Below, in pieces: positions 8,837-19,668 of a stretch of DNA of 64,000 bases (its first letter is position 1; each line of letters starts with the position of its first letter). Position numbers and translations under genes: made by a program. The stretch is from Nocardia wallacei (GTDB lineage: Bacteria; Actinomycetota; Actinomycetes; Mycobacteriales; Mycobacteriaceae): assembly GCF_029869545.1 (NCBI RefSeq), contig NZ_JARWQD010000125.1, forward strand, positions 1-64,000, given 5' to 3'. A model generated the notes under the pieces. It saw only the letters and a program-made list of their open reading frames with translations, was not told the origin of the DNA and did no database searches.

Positions 8837-10507
8837 TTGTCTCGTTCCGCGACCGGATCCGAACCGAAGACGTCGCAGCTCACCCTCGTCGCGGCGGCCG
8901 ATGCCGCGGCGGCCGCGCTCCCGGACCGGGAACTGGTCGTGCAGGGCGATCGGCGCTTCACCTACGCGCAGATCGCCGATCGATCGCGGCGGCTGGCCTC
9001 GTACCTGCGTTCTCGCGGACTGGGCTGTCGCACCGAGCGATCGGCGCTCGCGGGCCACGAGGTGGGGCAGGATCTGCTGGGCATCTATGCCTACAACGGG
9101 CCCGAGTTCGTCGAGGGGCTGATCGGCTCGTTCCGGGCGCGCGTGGCGCCGTTCAACGTCAACTATCGGTATGTCCGCAGCGAATTGCAGTACCTGCTGG
9201 TGGATTCCGGTGCGACGGCACTGATCTACCACGCCGCCTTCGCGCCCACGCTCGCCGAGGTTCTTGCCGAACTTCCCGACCTGCGTGTGCTCATACAGAT
9301 CGCCGACGACTCCGGCAACGAATTGCTGGACGGCGCGGTCGATTACGAGAGCGTCGTGGCGTCGACCGAGCCGGATCCGTTGCTGCCGCAGCCGTCTCCC
9401 GACGATCTCTACGTCCTCTACACCGGCGGCACCACCGGCATGCCGAAAGGGGTGCTGTGGCGTCAGCACGACATCTTCATGGCCGCGTGCGGGGGCCGGG
9501 ACAACAACACCGGTGCGGTGGTCGAATCCGTGGCCGAGATCGCCGCTCGGGCGGGGGCGAATCCCGGTGTCAACCTCATGATCCTGCCGCCGCTGATCCA
9601 CGGCGCGGCGCAGTGGGCGGTCTTCACCGCGATGACGACGGGGCAGACGATCGTCTTCTCCTCGGTGGTCGACCGTATCGATGCCGGGGAGATCGTCCGC
9701 ACCATCGAACGGGAGCGGGTCTCCATCGTGATCGTGGTCGGCGACGCGGTGGCCCGTCCGCTGCTGGCCGCGATCGAGACGCGGACGGCGGATGTGTCGT
9801 CGCTGGTGGCGCTGGCGAGCGGGGGCGCGGTGCTCAGCCCGGCGGTGAAGCAGCGCTTCATCGACGCGATCCCCGGATTGATCGTCCTGGATGCGGTGGG
9901 TGCCTCGGAGACCGGCGCGCAGCTCCACCACGTCTCCGGCGCCGGATTCGTGTCCACCGGCACCTTCGCCGCGGGGACCGATACCTGTGTCGTGGCCGAG
10001 GATTTCGGCTCCGTGCTGGCCCCGGGGCATGACGGGATCGGGTGGCTCGCGCAGCGCCGGTTCACCCCGCTCGGATACAAGGGCGACGCCGCCAAGACCG
10101 CCGCCACCTTCCCGCTCATCGGCGGTGTTCGCTTCGTGCTGCCGGGCGACCGGGCGCGGCACCTGGACAACGGGTCGATCGAACTGCTCGGACGCGATGC
10201 CGTCACGATCAACTCCGGTGGTGAGAAGATCTTCGTGGAGGAGGTCGAGATGGCGATCTCCTCCCACCCCGCCGTCGCCGACGTCGTGGTGGTGGGCCGC
10301 CCGAGTGAGCGATGGGGGCAGGAGGTCGTCGCGGTCGTCGCGTCCAATACCAAGGTCAGTGCCGAGGATCTGATCGCCCACGCGGCGAAATCCATTGCAC
10401 GGTACAAACTTCCGAAGGCCGTCGTATTCCGGCCGGAGATCGTGCGCAGCCCGGTGGGCAAGGCCGACTATCGCTGGGCCCGCGAACAAGCGGTCGCCGC
10501 GGGCTGA
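8837..10507 (+). CDS. acyl-CoA ligase (FadD17/FadD19-like)
   Basis: ATP-dependent acyl-CoA synthetase of the ANL superfamily, about 556 residues. The adenylation P-loop reads YTGGTTGMPKG followed by VLWR, a form I associate with the actinobacterial steroid/side-chain ligases, and the late motifs are INSGGEKIFVEEVE and the catalytic lysine region PVGKADYRW. TTG at 8837 is preferred because AGGAGG lies 5 bp before it; GTG at 8786, overlapping the previous stop, is the alternative. Together with the upstream aldehyde dehydrogenase it would turn an aldehyde into an acyl-CoA. The substrate is unknown. Confidence 0.9.
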   Translation: MSRSATGSEPKTSQLTLVAAADAAAAALPDRELVVQGDRRFTYAQIADRSRRLASYLRSRGLGCRTERSALAGHEVGQDLLGIYAYNGPEFVEGLIGSFRARVAPFNVNYRYVRSELQYLLVDSGATALIYHAAFAPTLAEVLAELPDLRVLIQIADDSGNELLDGAVDYESVVASTEPDPLLPQPSPDDLYVLYTGGTTGMPKGVLWRQHDIFMAACGGRDNNTGAVVESVAEIAARAGANPGVNLMILPPLIHGAAQWAVFTAMTTGQTIVFSSVVDRIDAGEIVRTIERERVSIVIVVGDAVARPLLAAIETRTADVSSLVALASGGAVLSPAVKQRFIDAIPGLIVLDAVGASETGAQLHHVSGAGFVSTGTFAAGTDTCVVAEDFGSVLAPGHDGIGWLAQRRFTPLGYKGDAAKTAATFPLIGGVRFVLPGDRARHLDNGSIELLGRDAVTINSGGEKIFVEEVEMAISSHPAVADVVVVGRPSERWGQEVVAVVASNTKVSAEDLIAHAAKSIARYKLPKAVVFRPEIVRSPVGKADYRWAREQAVAAG

Positions 10508-10534
10508 TTCGCGACAGCCGCCGAATCCGGCCCT

Positions 10535-11719
<1,185 letters not shown>

Positions 11720-11729
11720 GGCAGGCTCC

Positions 11730-12185
11730 TCAGGATCGGCCGCCCGGTGCGGCATTGCGCGGCACGTCCGTGCCGTTGGTAGCGAACTCGACGGTGGCGA
11801 AGCTGACCATGGCCAGTGCCGCCAGCTCCCTGCCGGGCATACCGATCACTTCGACCTGGACGACTATGGATCGCTTGCCCGCGTGCACGATCTTGGACAG
11901 CGCCCGTGCCGTGCCGCCGGTGATGGCGCGGAAGTAGCGCACGCTCAGATCCGAGGTGACCACGCCCCCGTTCGGCGGCCGCAGGTCGAGGGCGAGCGTG
12001 CCCGCCGCGATGTCGGCGAGCGTCGCGATCAGCCCGCCCTGCAGGCCGCCGGACGTGTTGACCACGTGCGGGGCGACCGGCAGCTCCCAGATGCGGGTGC
12101 CGTCGGAATCGCGTGCCGAGCGAAATCCGATGTGGTCCAGCAGTTCACCGATCGCTTCGACCGATTCCGTCTGTGTGGGTGCCAT
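11730..12185 (-). CDS. PaaI-family thioesterase (hot-dog fold)
   Basis: A 151-residue single hot-dog protein. The segment around NTSGGLQGGLIATLADIAAG is the signature helix of PaaI-type acyl-CoA thioesterases, which act in the cytosol as homotetramers and relieve CoA trapping by hydrolysing dead-end aryl- or acyl-CoA thioesters. It starts 15 bp after the acyl-CoA ligase stop and ends 10 bp before the dehydrogenase start, so all are one transcript. A house-keeping role for the pathway is an inference from this position. Confidence 0.87.
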   Translation of the reverse strand: MAPTQTESVEAIGELLDHIGFRSARDSDGTRIWELPVAPHVVNTSGGLQGGLIATLADIAAGTLALDLRPPNGGVVTSDLSVRYFRAITGGTARALSKIVHAGKRSIVVQVEVIGMPGRELAALAMVSFATVEFATNGTDVPRNAAPGGRS

Positions 12186-12200
12186 TTGTGTGCTTTCCGT

Positions 12201-13688
12201 TCACCGTGCGGGTTCGCTGAAGTGGAGGCGTACCGCGCTGAGATCAGCCTTGCCCGACGGAGTTCTCGGGATGGCTGGGACGATCGCGATATCGGTGGGA
12301 ATCTCGTAGGGTGCCAGGCGGTCTCGGAGAAATTCGATCAGGTCGTCGGGCGCGGCCGACGCGGAGTCCCGCAGTTCCACCATCGCCACCGGCGTCTCGC
12401 CGAGGCGGTGGTGGGGCCGCGACACCACCGCCGCGCCCAGCACGGCGGGGTGGCTCTCCAAGGCGGTGCGGACATCGTCCGGCATGATCTTGAAGCCACC
12501 GCGGATGATCGCCTGGTCGGCGCGGCCCAGGATCCACAGGAATCCGTCCGCGTCGATGCGGGCCATATCGGTGGTCCGCATCCACTCCGCGGACGGTCCG
12601 AGCTGGCCGGGTACGACTTCCAGCAGGCCGGGCCGATCGACGCCCAGGTCCGCGCCGTCCTCGTCGACCACCCGCAACCGCGCCCCGCCGGTGGCGCGAC
12701 CGACGCTGCCCCGCTTGGCATTCCAGTACTTCCGATGGTCGGGCAGCGTCCAGCCCGCGACGCCGCCGCCGAATTCCGTGGCGGCATACGAGGTGAGGAC
12801 CGGGATTCCGAACTTCTCGTAGAACGCGTCGGCATCCGCGGCCGACAGCGGTGCGGTGCCCGAGGTGACGACCCGGATGCTCGACAGGTCTTCCCTGCGC
12901 AGTTCCGAGTGCAGCACCATGCGGACCGCCGCCGGGACGAGTGACACGGCCTTCGGCCGATGGGTGCGCACCGCGCGAGCCCACCGCTCGAGTTCGAATC
13001 GCGCCAGCAGCACGAAGGGGCGGGCGTCGACCACGCACTGCAATACCCGGAACACGCCGCCGATGTGGACCAGCGGGGCGTTGACGATCGCGATGCCGTG
13101 CCGCGGCTGCGCCGGGGCCGCGACCTCGTCCGGGTCCGGGCCGATCACGCTGCGGGCGAGCATGTCGTAGCCGATGTCGACGCGCTTCGGCGGTCCGGTC
13201 GTGCCGCTGGTGAGCATTCGCACCGCCACGCCGGACTGCGCCGTTCCGGTGAGAACCCGGCGGCCGGTGGCCACGGTCAGGTGCGGCTCGTCCGCCAGTC
13301 CGGAGATCGACACGGTGGCCGAGCCGGGTGCCCGTTCGACCAGGTTTGCCAGATCGTCCGCTGCTCCGATGATCAGGGGCAGGCGCAATGCGGCGATATC
13401 GGTCCGGGTGCGATGGTCGCCGCGTGCCGGGTTGATGACGACGACGGTGCCCTCGCCCAGCAGGACCCCGAGAAGCGCGGCCACGTGCTCGGGGCGATTG
13501 CGCAGCAGGATGCCGATCTGGCGACGGCCCCTGGGGTGTGCGGTAGTGAACGCGCGGACGCGTCCCGCGAAATCGCTCAGCTGGCGCCAGGTGTACCAGT
13601 GGTCGTCGAACTCGATCGCGTGCGTATCCGGCTGCAGGGCAAGGGTATCGGCGATCCTGCGAACCAGCGAATGGCCGGGGGAACTCAT
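12201..13688 (-). CDS. AMP-binding acyl-CoA ligase
   Basis: ANL-superfamily ligase of about 495 residues. The P-loop MLTSGTTGPPKR lacks the usual second lysine context but keeps SGTTGPPK. The hinge LGRADQAIIRGGFKI and the catalytic lysine in TPSGKADL are present. Three ATG codons (13700, 13694, 13688) are possible; I choose 13688 because its ATGA overlaps the stop of the upstream crotonase gene, as elsewhere in the island. It is expected to activate a carboxylic acid as CoA thioester. The divergent N-terminal half distinguishes it from the two FadD19-like ligases. Confidence 0.87.
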   Translation of the reverse strand: MSSPGHSLVRRIADTLALQPDTHAIEFDDHWYTWRQLSDFAGRVRAFTTAHPRGRRQIGILLRNRPEHVAALLGVLLGEGTVVVINPARGDHRTRTDIAALRLPLIIGAADDLANLVERAPGSATVSISGLADEPHLTVATGRRVLTGTAQSGVAVRMLTSGTTGPPKRVDIGYDMLARSVIGPDPDEVAAPAQPRHGIAIVNAPLVHIGGVFRVLQCVVDARPFVLLARFELERWARAVRTHRPKAVSLVPAAVRMVLHSELRREDLSSIRVVTSGTAPLSAADADAFYEKFGIPVLTSYAATEFGGGVAGWTLPDHRKYWNAKRGSVGRATGGARLRVVDEDGADLGVDRPGLLEVVPGQLGPSAEWMRTTDMARIDADGFLWILGRADQAIIRGGFKIMPDDVRTALESHPAVLGAAVVSRPHHRLGETPVAMVELRDSASAAPDDLIEFLRDRLAPYEIPTDIAIVPAIPRTPSGKADLSAVRLHFSEPAR

Positions 13689-14488
13689 CGGCATCGCCAT
13701 TCCGGCGTCCTCTTCTCGGCGAAGGCCCGGGGTCCTTCCAGCGCGTCCTCGGTGCGGGTCACGCGTTCGCGGAACGATTCCGCGAGCATCTCCGCCTCGT
13801 GCAGTGGCACGTCCAGGCCCTTGACGATGGCCAGCCGGGTTCCGCGAACGGCAAGGGGCGCATTGGAATTGACGATGTCGGCGATCTCGTGGGCGCGGTC
13901 GAGCAGCCGGTCGTGCTCGACGATCTCGGTGACCATGCCCAGTTCATAGGCCCGCTGCGCGCTCATCCGCTCGTGCTTGCCCAGCAATGCCATCCGCAAC
14001 GCGACCGACCGCGGCAGCACCCGGGCCAGGCGCACCACCTCGCGGCCCGCCACGAGGCCGATGCTCACGTGCGGGTCGAAGAAGGTCGCCCGGTCCGAGG
14101 CGATGACGATATCCCCGGTGGTGACCCAGTCCAGCCCTGCGCCGCAACACAATCCGTTGATCGCGGCCAGGATCGGCTTGGTCATGGTGCGAAACGGCGG
14201 TGTGCCCTCCTGGGGTGCCTCCCACTGCTCGTAGGTGGACAGGTACGGCCGCTCGTTGATCACCTTGCCGTCGCCGGGAATCGCCTTCACGTCCGCGCCG
14301 GTGCAGAAGGCGCGACCGGTGCCGGTGACGATGATGGTCCAGACCTTGTCGTCGGCCTCGGCCTCGTCGTAGACGGTGCGCAGTTCGGTGATCATGTGCG
14401 GGCTCAGCGCGTTGAGGGCATCCGGACGATTGAGCGTGATCGTGGCCGTATGCCCGTCGACGTCGTACTCGATGGAGTCCAACGGCAT
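13685..14488 (-). CDS. enoyl-CoA hydratase/isomerase family protein
   Basis: A 267-residue crotonase. The oxyanion-hole segments FCTGADVKAI and NGLCCGAGLDWVTTGD are present, but the first catalytic glutamate position of classical hydratases is an aspartate (GLDW) and the second region reads IGLVAGREVV, so the reaction may differ from simple hydration (isomerase, hydrolase or ring cleavage are possible in this superfamily). It is the first gene of a minus-strand operon and lies just downstream of the triple operator at 14571-14603, which it shares with a divergent crotonase gene. Confidence 0.88.
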   Translation of the reverse strand: MPLDSIEYDVDGHTATITLNRPDALNALSPHMITELRTVYDEAEADDKVWTIIVTGTGRAFCTGADVKAIPGDGKVINERPYLSTYEQWEAPQEGTPPFRTMTKPILAAINGLCCGAGLDWVTTGDIVIASDRATFFDPHVSIGLVAGREVVRLARVLPRSVALRMALLGKHERMSAQRAYELGMVTEIVEHDRLLDRAHEIADIVNSNAPLAVRGTRLAIVKGLDVPLHEAEMLAESFRERVTRTEDALEGPRAFAEKRTPEWRCR

Positions 14489-14570
14489 CGGTTTCCTCCG
14501 CGGGATTGTGGTCGGGTCCTGGTGGGTGTACGCGTCTCACTCGGGCCTGTTCGAGGCCGCTGTACGGGGC

Positions 14571-14603
14571 ATACTGATATATATACAGTATAGAATACCG
14601 TGA
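14571..14603. promoter_or_regulatory. island operator, site 3 (three 9-mers)
   Basis: ATACTGATA, ATACAGTAT and ATACCGTGA occur in tandem, separated by TAT and AGA, giving an exact 12-bp period. The first two also form the inverted repeat ATACTG-N9-CAGTAT. The array lies in the divergent promoter between two crotonase genes at 14488 (minus) and 14667 (plus). Confidence 0.75.
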
Positions 14604-14666
14604 GTCTCCCGAAACGTGGTGAACCAGACACCGGCCGGGACAGCGACAGAAGGAAGACACACTCTG

Positions 14667-15569
14667 ATGACCAGTTCCAGCACCGCCGACGGCCGCGTTC
14701 TCTGCGAGATGGACCCGGACCGGAGGATCGCCACCCTCACGCTGAACAACCCCCGCCAGCGCAACTCCTACGACGCGGCCATGCGCGACGGCCTGGCCCG
14801 CTACCTCGATCAGGTCGCCGAGGACGACGATGTCACCGTCGTGCTGCTGCGCGGAGCCGAGGGCGTCTTCAGTACCGGCGCGGATATGAACAACGCCTAC
14901 GGCTGGTACGGCGACCGAGGTGGGGCGGCGAACGGTGACCGGCCCGCCAAGAGTCGGCCCAGCCAGCGGCGGAGGCTGACGGTGGATCGAAAGTCGTTCG
15001 GCTTCTATCACAATTTCATGGGCTTTCCGAAGGTCACGGTGGGGGAGATCAGCGGCTACGCGCTGGGCGGCGGCTTCGAGATGGCCCTGATGACCGACAT
15101 CTCCGTGATCGCCCGCGACACCCGGATCGGCATGCCCGCAACGCGTTTCCTCGGGCCCGCGCTCGGCAGCCTGCACATGTTCTTCCACCGGCTCGGACCC
15201 GTACTCGCGCGCCGGTTGCTGCTGACCGGTGACATCATCGAGGCGGGTGCCGTCGAGCATCTCGGTGTCTTCACCGAGACCTGCGCTGCCGACGCCGTTA
15301 TGGCGCGGGCGCGGTTCTGGGCGGAGAAGGCGGCGAAGATGCCCGCCGACGGCGTGGTCATCGCCAAGGAGGCATTCCGGCTCGTCGAACAGAGCCAGGC
15401 GTACCAGGGTGAGGAGGTGGCCAGCTACCTGTTCCACGCGTACGGCACGAATCTGCAGTTCGCCCCCGGCGAGTTCAATTTCGTCAAGACCCGCGCCGAG
15501 CACGGGACCAAGGAGGCATTCCGGTTGCGCGACGAACACTTTCACGTGCCGGAACCGGATGTGCGATAG
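14667..15569 (+). CDS. enoyl-CoA hydratase/isomerase family protein
   Basis: A 300-residue crotonase, longer than the usual 260 because of a basic insertion after GADMNNAYGW. The oxyanion-hole segments STGADMNNA and GYALGGGFEMALMTD keep the first catalytic glutamate. The second region, RFLGPALGSLHMF, lacks an obvious second glutamate. ATG at 14667 is chosen (AAGGAAG upstream); a GTG at 14616 is in frame without a good ribosome-binding site. The gene is transcribed alone, divergently from the operon ending at 10535, and shares its triple operator. Confidence 0.86.
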   Translation: MTSSSTADGRVLCEMDPDRRIATLTLNNPRQRNSYDAAMRDGLARYLDQVAEDDDVTVVLLRGAEGVFSTGADMNNAYGWYGDRGGAANGDRPAKSRPSQRRRLTVDRKSFGFYHNFMGFPKVTVGEISGYALGGGFEMALMTDISVIARDTRIGMPATRFLGPALGSLHMFFHRLGPVLARRLLLTGDIIEAGAVEHLGVFTETCAADAVMARARFWAEKAAKMPADGVVIAKEAFRLVEQSQAYQGEEVASYLFHAYGTNLQFAPGEFNFVKTRAEHGTKEAFRLRDEHFHVPEPDVR

Positions 15570-15574
15570 CGCCT

Positions 15575-16339
15575 CTACGAGGCTGTTGCGTCGCGCCGAC
15601 GGTGCGGCGCAACGGAATTCGTGCCCGCCGCCGCATTGGCTTCGATCAGCCGGCTCGTGTGATCGAGGATGCAGCGCAGCCCGTACTCGAAGTTGCGCTC
15701 GTCGGGCGCGCCCGATCGCATGCCCCTGGTCATGGCCTCGGCGAGCAGCGGTGTCGTCTCCGGATCGATCGGAATGCTGTCGTAGTACGCCCGCGCCTCC
15801 GCGCTCAGCCCCGAATTCTTGTCGTAGAGCCGTTGCAGCACAACCGATCCGCAGATGTGGAGGTTGATCGCCGAATAGGTGTCGACGGCCTGCTCGACCG
15901 ACAGGCCCGCCTCCACCAGGATGGCCACCGTCCGCTCCACCTGCTTGGCCCCGACCCGGCTGGCGTGCTGGCTGAGCGCGGACCTGATCAGGATCAGATC
16001 GCACAGGATCGGGTTGTCCAGGAACGTGCGCCGCATGGTGCGAGCGTGGTTGTCCAGGGTCGCACGCCAGTTGTCCGCCTCGACGTACGGAAACGGGATG
16101 GCATAGACATGCAGCCGCAGTGCGCGGTCGGTCATCGCGTTGAGCAGATCGTCCTTCTTGCGGAAGTACCAGTAGATGCTGGTGACACCGACATCGAGGT
16201 GGCGGCCCAGCAGCGGCATGCTCAGGCCGTCGATCGAAACCCGTTCCGCGAGTTCGAATGCCCCGTCGATGATGTCGTCCGGGTTCAGCGAGCCCCGCTC
16301 GCGTCGCTGCCGCCGCTCTGCGGCTCCTCGCTTCGCCAT
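15575..16339 (-). CDS. TetR-family transcriptional regulator, candidate island repressor
   Basis: A 254-residue regulator with an N-terminal TetR helix-turn-helix at about residues 22-68, the recognition part being LGRHLDVGVTSIYWYF. The rest is an all-helical ligand-binding domain, longer than average. It is the last gene of the operon P450, CoA-transferase, crotonase, TetR and its ATG overlaps the crotonase stop. That operon is headed by the strongest operator array of the window (19669-19701), which suggests autoregulation. TetR proteins usually repress and release DNA on binding a pathway intermediate, often an acyl-CoA; this is inference here. Confidence 0.9.
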   Translation of the reverse strand: MAKRGAAERRQRRERGSLNPDDIIDGAFELAERVSIDGLSMPLLGRHLDVGVTSIYWYFRKKDDLLNAMTDRALRLHVYAIPFPYVEADNWRATLDNHARTMRRTFLDNPILCDLILIRSALSQHASRVGAKQVERTVAILVEAGLSVEQAVDTYSAINLHICGSVVLQRLYDKNSGLSAEARAYYDSIPIDPETTPLLAEAMTRGMRSGAPDERNFEYGLRCILDHTSRLIEANAAAGTNSVAPHRRRDATAS

Positions 16340-17142
16340 CAGTGACCTCCTGTGCCCCAGGCGCCGGTGAAGACCGGCTCACGCTTCTCGGCGAAGGCCG
16401 CGAACGCCTCGATGACATCGGCGCCGGACAGGTTGATGGCCTGCGCCTTCGCCTCGTTGGCGAGCGCCTCGCGCAGCGTCCGATCGGTTCCGTCGTTGAG
16501 CAGCGCCTTGGTCTGCGCGAGCGCCATCGGCGGCCCGGCCGCCAGGCGCGCGGCCAGCTCGTCGACGAACTTGTCGAGGGTGTCGTCGGGTTGCACCCAC
16601 GTCACCAGTCCGAGGGAGTGCGCCTCCTCGGCGCCGATCATGTCGGCCAGCAGGGCCAGGCGCTTGGCCTGCTGCAGGCCGACCAGCTTGGGCAACAGCC
16701 AGGAGCCACCGCAGTCCAGCGACAGCGCGCGCCGGGCGAAGATCTGGCAGAACCGAGCGTCGGGCGCCGCCACCACCAGATCGCAGCCGAGCGCGAGATT
16801 CCATCCCGCACCGGCCGCCACCCCGCGCACCTTCGCGATCGTGGGTACCGGGAGATCGTGCAGCTGCTGCACGGTTTCGTTGATCGCGCGCATCTCGCGG
16901 CTCGGATCGGGGAACTCGTCGACGCCCGCGGCATCGGAGATGTCGGCTCCCGAGCAGAACGCGCCACCGGCGCCGGTCAGCACCACCGCGCGGACGCCAC
17001 GTCCGTGCGCGACCTGGTGAAAGGTGTCGCCTAGCGCCGCCCACAGGTCCCTGGTAACGGCGTTCTTGCGGTGTGGGCGATTGAGCGTCAGCGTCAGCAC
17101 GCCGTCCACTTGCTGGGTGAGCAGCACGGATTGATCTGTCAC
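16339..17142 (-). CDS. enoyl-CoA hydratase/isomerase family protein (PaaG-like)
   Basis: A 267-residue crotonase with FCSGADISDA and GVAAGAGWNLALGCD as oxyanion-hole segments. The first catalytic glutamate is replaced by asparagine (GWNL), while the second region reads LDCGGSWLLPKLVG with an aspartate, the pattern seen in PaaG-type isomerases and related enzymes. It overlaps the CoA-transferase stop by 4 bp and the TetR start by one base. A double-bond shift or ring-opening step is more likely than plain hydration, but the sequence does not decide this. Confidence 0.88.
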   Translation of the reverse strand: MTDQSVLLTQQVDGVLTLTLNRPHRKNAVTRDLWAALGDTFHQVAHGRGVRAVVLTGAGGAFCSGADISDAAGVDEFPDPSREMRAINETVQQLHDLPVPTIAKVRGVAAGAGWNLALGCDLVVAAPDARFCQIFARRALSLDCGGSWLLPKLVGLQQAKRLALLADMIGAEEAHSLGLVTWVQPDDTLDKFVDELAARLAAGPPMALAQTKALLNDGTDRTLREALANEAKAQAINLSGADVIEAFAAFAEKREPVFTGAWGTGGH

Positions 17143-18440
17143 GACGTCGTCCTAATCGGTAGTGGGGGTGGGGATTTCGCGTCGGTAACTGGGCCGACGG
17201 CGCCCCGGCCGCGCAGCCGCGCGATATCGTCGGAGTCGAACCCCGCTGCGGCCAAGACGGTTTCGGTGTGCTGGCCCAGGCCCGGGATCGCCCCCATCGG
17301 TGCCTCGTATCCCGCGATGACGGGAGGCGGCAGCAAGGCGGTGACCTCTCCCGCGGGTGTGTCGATCCGGCGCCAGCGATCGCGGGCCGCGAGGTGCGGA
17401 TGCGCGACCATGTCGCCGGGTGTGTTGTAGCGGGAGTTCCCGATTCCGGCGGCGTCCGCGCGCGCCTGCACGGTGGCCAGGTCGTGCCGGGCGCACCAAG
17501 GTGCGATCGCGGCATCGAGTTCGGTTCGGTGCCTTACCCTTCCGGCGTTGGTGGCGTACCGCGGGTCGGCGGCCAGATCGGGCCGTTCGAGGATGTCGCG
17601 GGCCAGGCGCTGCCATTCCCGATCGTTGGTCGTGCCCAGCACGACCGTCCGCCCGTCCGCGGTGGGGTAGGCGCCGTAGGGGGCGACCGCGGGGGAACTC
17701 ATGCCCAGTGGCTGCTGATCGACTCCGGTGTGCCGGGTATAGGTGAGCGCGTAGCCCATCAGTTCGGCTGCCGTGTCGAACAGGCTCACCGTCGCCGAGC
17801 GGGGGCCCTGAGCATCCCCGCCTGACCCTCGCCTGCCGCAGATCATCGCCACGATCGTCAACGCCGCGTACAGGCCCGAGCACACGTCGGCGATCGGCGG
17901 TCCGGGCTTGGCCGGGGAATCGGGGAATCCGGTGACCGCGCAGACCCCGGCTTCCGCCTGAATCAACAGGTCGTAGGCTCGTTTGTGGGAGAGTGGGCCG
18001 CCGGGACCGTAGCCATCGATCTCCATCACGATCACGTGCGGGTGCCGGGCGGCCAGATCGTCCGGAGCCAGGCCGAGCGCGGCGGTCGCGCCGGGTGCCA
18101 GATTGGAGACGAACACGTCGGCCGACGCCAGTATCCGGTGCAGGGCCGAAATCCCGTCCGGGTCCTTGAGATCGAGCGCCACCGACTCCTTACCGCGATT
18201 CACCCAGACGAAGTGTGCGGCGAGCCCGTTGACCACGTCGTCGTAGTGACGGGCGAAATCGCCGCCGCGCGGATTCTCGATCTTGATCACCCGGGCGCCG
18301 AAATCGGCCAGCGTCCGGGTGCACATCGGAGCCGAGACGGCCTGTTCCAGGGCCACCACCGTGATCCCGGCCAGCGGTCCCGCGGTCGGATCGGACATGG
18401 TCGGCGTCACCGAATTCCGTTGCGGCTCAGTCGATGACAT
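17139..18440 (-). CDS. CaiB/BaiF-family (class III) CoA-transferase
   Basis: A 433-residue family III CoA-transferase, which moves CoA between carboxylic acids through an aspartyl-CoA thioester anhydride. Landmarks are the N-terminal LADFGARVIKIENPRGGD, RGKESVALDLKDPDG and the GPPIADVCSGLYAAL segment that contains the probable catalytic aspartate. Some members act as racemases (AMACR type), which is an alternative. The ATG overlaps the end of the upstream P450 gene by 14 bp, indicating coupled expression. Confidence 0.9.
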   Translation of the reverse strand: MSSTEPQRNSVTPTMSDPTAGPLAGITVVALEQAVSAPMCTRTLADFGARVIKIENPRGGDFARHYDDVVNGLAAHFVWVNRGKESVALDLKDPDGISALHRILASADVFVSNLAPGATAALGLAPDDLAARHPHVIVMEIDGYGPGGPLSHKRAYDLLIQAEAGVCAVTGFPDSPAKPGPPIADVCSGLYAALTIVAMICGRRGSGGDAQGPRSATVSLFDTAAELMGYALTYTRHTGVDQQPLGMSSPAVAPYGAYPTADGRTVVLGTTNDREWQRLARDILERPDLAADPRYATNAGRVRHRTELDAAIAPWCARHDLATVQARADAAGIGNSRYNTPGDMVAHPHLAARDRWRRIDTPAGEVTALLPPPVIAGYEAPMGAIPGLGQHTETVLAAAGFDSDDIARLRGRGAVGPVTDAKSPPPLPIRTTS

Positions 18441-19638
18441 CGAATGTGACCGGCAGTGTGTTGGGGGAGCGGAAGGGTTGGCCGAAGATGTGCGGATCCC
18501 CCTCGGGCAGGAGGGTGAACCCGGTCAGTCTGCTCAGCAGCGATTCCATCGCGACGCGCGTCTCCATGCGGGCCAGGTGCAGGCCGAGACAGGTGTGCGC
18601 GCCGGCGGTGAAGCTGATGTGCGGAGTATGCGTCCGGAAAATGTCGAACTCCTCCGGTCGCTCCCAGCGGGACTCGTCGCGGTTGGCGCCGCCCAGGCAC
18701 AGGTCGAGCACCGCGCCCCGGGGGATGGTGGTGCCCTCCAGCTCGGAGTCCTCGGTCACGTACCGCTGCACCAGGGTGAGCGGTGTTTCGTAGCGGAGCC
18801 CCTCCTCGACGGCCTGCGGGATCAACTCGGGATTGCGCTGCACCGCCTCGAACTGCTCCGGATGGCGAAGTAGCAGGTAGAGCAGATTTCCGGAGGACCG
18901 GTAGGTGGTCTCCAGCCCCGCGGGCAGGAGCAGCCGGAGGAACGAGTAGATGGACTCTTCGGACAGATTCTCGCCGTCGATCTCGGCGGTGACCAGATCG
19001 CCGATGATGTCGTCGGTGGGTACCGACCGCCGCTGCTCGATCTGCCCGATGAAGTACTCCTTCAACTCGGTGGACGCCGCCAGCGCCTGCGGAACGCCCT
19101 TGGTGTAGTTGATGATGTCGACCGCGGCCTTGCGGAAGAAGGGCAGATCCTCCTCGGGCAGGCCGAGCAGACGCGCGATGACCCGGGTCGGGAACTCGAA
19201 GGTGAATTCCTTGACCAGATCGGCGTTCCCCCGCTCCGCGAACTCGTCGATGAGCGCATTGCAGATCGGCCGGACGATCTCCGGTTCCCAGCGGAGCAGC
19301 GACTGCGGCTTGAATGCCGCGGCGACCAGATTCCGGTGTGCCCGATGCGCCGTGCCGTCCATCGCGAGAATGGTCGGACCCATGAACAGCCCGATCGTGG
19401 AGTCGTAGAGCTTGGAGCTGTACACGCGGTTGTTGCGCAGCGCCGTGCTGACCGCCGAATACGAGACGGCGGCATAGGAATCCGCCGGGCGCAGTGACTC
19501 CGGAGTCCGGGTGTAGTCCATGACCGTTCCGTGGAACACGCCTCCCTCTCGCCGCTTCGCGGCGAAGAACGGGTAGGGGTCCCGGAGGTCGAGGGCGTTC
19601 CCGGCCGGTAGGGATTCGTCTTGAACAGGGATATCCAC
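18427..19638 (-). CDS. cytochrome P450
   Basis: A soluble 403-residue bacterial P450 monooxygenase. The I-helix motif is AGLETT (240-245), the ExxR pair is E279/R282 in EEGLRYE, and the heme loop SFTAGAHTC supplies C350 as thiolate ligand. It needs a two-electron redox partner; the rubredoxin and its reductase at 43333-44801 are the only such candidates in the window. It is the first gene of the operon ending with the TetR gene, directly downstream of the triple operator at 19669-19701, so it is probably the inducible hydroxylase that starts a branch of the pathway. Confidence 0.94.
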   Translation of the reverse strand: MDIPVQDESLPAGNALDLRDPYPFFAAKRREGGVFHGTVMDYTRTPESLRPADSYAAVSYSAVSTALRNNRVYSSKLYDSTIGLFMGPTILAMDGTAHRAHRNLVAAAFKPQSLLRWEPEIVRPICNALIDEFAERGNADLVKEFTFEFPTRVIARLLGLPEEDLPFFRKAAVDIINYTKGVPQALAASTELKEYFIGQIEQRRSVPTDDIIGDLVTAEIDGENLSEESIYSFLRLLLPAGLETTYRSSGNLLYLLLRHPEQFEAVQRNPELIPQAVEEGLRYETPLTLVQRYVTEDSELEGTTIPRGAVLDLCLGGANRDESRWERPEEFDIFRTHTPHISFTAGAHTCLGLHLARMETRVAMESLLSRLTGFTLLPEGDPHIFGQPFRSPNTLPVTFDVID

Positions 19639-19668
19639 GGCTCACCTCTACATCGTTGCAGCGCGCAC

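Noticed and set aside
14571..14603. KstR or KstR2 operator
   Set aside because: The site lacks the AACnnGTT and CAAG-CTTG cores that I know for these regulators. It matches the island's own 12-bp-period motif.
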